Source: Neptunomonas japonica JAMM 1380
GTDB lineage: Bacteria > Pseudomonadota > Gammaproteobacteria > Pseudomonadales > Balneatricaceae
DNA length: 64,000 bases
Direction: 5' to 3'
Assembly: GCF_016592555.1 (NCBI RefSeq)
Contig: NZ_AP014546.1
Coordinates: 1,808,501 to 1,872,500 of the forward strand
Below the pieces are notes generated by a model, which did not search any database, was not told where the DNA came from, and saw only the letters and a program-made list of their open reading frames with translations. The stretch's first letter is position 1; each line of letters begins with the position of its first letter. This document shows, one piece after another, positions 63,282 to 64,000 of this stretch. Both the position numbers and the translations under genes were made by a program.

Positions 63282-64000
63282 ATGGCGACGTTTATGGGAA
63301 TCAACCTGTTTGGCTTATTTGGTCAGCTTTTGGTTGGCTTAATCAATGGATCTTTTTACGCTCTACTGAGTTTGGGGCTGGCGATTATCTTTGGGTTGTT
63401 GAAGATCATCAACTTCGCACAAGGTGCTATTTATATGCTCGGCGCTTTTGCTGCATATTTGGCACTGCAGTACTTCGGCATTGGTTATTGGGCCGCTCTC
63501 ATTGTTGTGCCGCTAGTGGTCGGCCTCTTAGGTGTTCTCATGGAGCGCTTCTTAATTCGACCTATCGCAAATGAAGATCATCTATACTCTTTATTACTTA
63601 CCTTTGGTGTAGCACTTGTGCTGCAGGGTATGTTTACACATATGTTTGGATCTTCAGGTCTTTCTTATGCAATTCCTGATGCTTTGAAAGGTGGTAATAA
63701 GCTGCCGTTTATGTACCTGCCTAACTACCGTGCTTGGATCATTGTTGCTTCTTTGATCGTATGTGTCGGTACATGGTGGATGATTGAGAAAACCAAGCTA
63801 GGTGCATACTTGCGTGCAGGAACTGAAAACCCGGCACTGATGCAAGCGTTTGGAATAAACGTACCATTAATGGTTACATTAACATTCGGTTTTGGTGTAG
63901 CGCTAGCAGGCTTCGCTGGTGTAATGGCTGCTCCTGTTTATTCGGTATCGCCAGATATGGGGTCGAATATCCTGATTGTAGTATTTGCCATTGTAGTTAT
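63282..64000 (+). CDS. livH: Branched-chain amino acid-type ABC permease (LivH), cut by window end
   Basis: An open frame from the ATG at 63282 (AGAGG upstream) to the window end, 239 residues so far with no stop. It begins MATFMGINLFGLFGQLLVG and has the LivH pattern NGSFYALLSLGLAIIFGLLKIINFAQGA early and FGVALAGFAGVMAAPVYS near the cut, with at least six membrane helices. A LivM-type second permease probably follows outside. Fourth visible gene of the importer operon. Confidence 0.9.
   Translation, partial: MATFMGINLFGLFGQLLVGLINGSFYALLSLGLAIIFGLLKIINFAQGAIYMLGAFAAYLALQYFGIGYWAALIVVPLVVGLLGVLMERFLIRPIANEDHLYSLLLTFGVALVLQGMFTHMFGSSGLSYAIPDALKGGNKLPFMYLPNYRAWIIVASLIVCVGTWWMIEKTKLGAYLRAGTENPALMQAFGINVPLMVTLTFGFGVALAGFAGVMAAPVYSVSPDMGSNILIVVFAIVV

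Noticed and set aside
1..64000. CRISPR arrays, insertion sequences, prophage genes, integrons, rRNA operons
   Set aside because: No regularly spaced repeats, transposase, integrase, phage structural genes or rRNA sequence were seen on either strand.

Overview
This 64 kb window is chromosomal DNA of a heterotrophic gammaproteobacterium, most likely a marine member of the Oceanospirillales (Oceanospirillaceae-like). That placement is an inference from protein flavour, moderate GC content, the liu leucine-degradation cluster, NhaA, YaeQ and the TIGR02647 protein; no rRNA is present to confirm it. Nearly everything is core metabolism and housekeeping. I see no phage, insertion sequence, integron or CRISPR array.

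Layout. 1-5 kb: the start of a gene running off the left edge, a GT39-type glycosyltransferase, a lipoprotein, cysS and folD. 5.2-9.0 kb: tRNA-Arg(UCU), the copper pair copA/cueR around a textbook CueR promoter, and a tRNA cluster in the order His-Leu-Leu-His. 9.3-12.8 kb: tig-clpP-clpX, followed not by lon but by a decayed EAL-domain relic and a frameshifted yejK-type nucleoid-associated gene. 14.6-23 kb: YpfJ-type metallopeptidase, TIGR02647 protein, YaeQ, CBS protein, an RND efflux pair and an M48-TerB peptidase. 23-32.7 kb: acetyltransferases, DUF3179 protein, DsbB, a monooxygenase-like protein, LysE-type exporter, DAHP synthase, DsbD with an unusual c-type cytochrome, DUF1499 protein and an orphan branched-chain amino acid binding protein. 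32.9-35.2 kb: an AT-rich patch with a desaturase-like membrane enzyme, a flavin reductase and a cupin. 35.3-44.7 kb: exported MsrA, GFA-family protein, pirin and glutathionyl-hydroquinone reductase divergent from a LysR regulator, a methyltransferase, DbpA, NhaA, a COG4315 lipoprotein and an ECF sigma/anti-sigma pair.

44.8-64 kb is a catabolic block. An acyl-CoA ligase, an SDR dehydrogenase and an acyl-CoA dehydrogenase lie divergent from an AraC-type regulator. A second ligase and an AhpD-like protein precede the complete leucine pathway liuR-A-B-C-D-E (isovaleryl-CoA to acetoacetate plus acetyl-CoA). Divergent from liuR is a branched-chain amino acid type ABC importer (two ATPases, binding protein, and a permease cut by the window end), so uptake and breakdown sit back to back. 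A perfect LiuR-type palindrome precedes liuR, and a related inverted repeat precedes the transporter.

No clearly novel system is demonstrated. The items most worth a second look are the EAL relic where lon is usually found, the single-base yejK frameshift, the cytochrome without a distal Met or His, the possible second LiuR operator, the AT-rich desaturase patch, the compensatory tRNA-His acceptor change, and a small twin-CxxC protein behind a long regulatory-looking gap.
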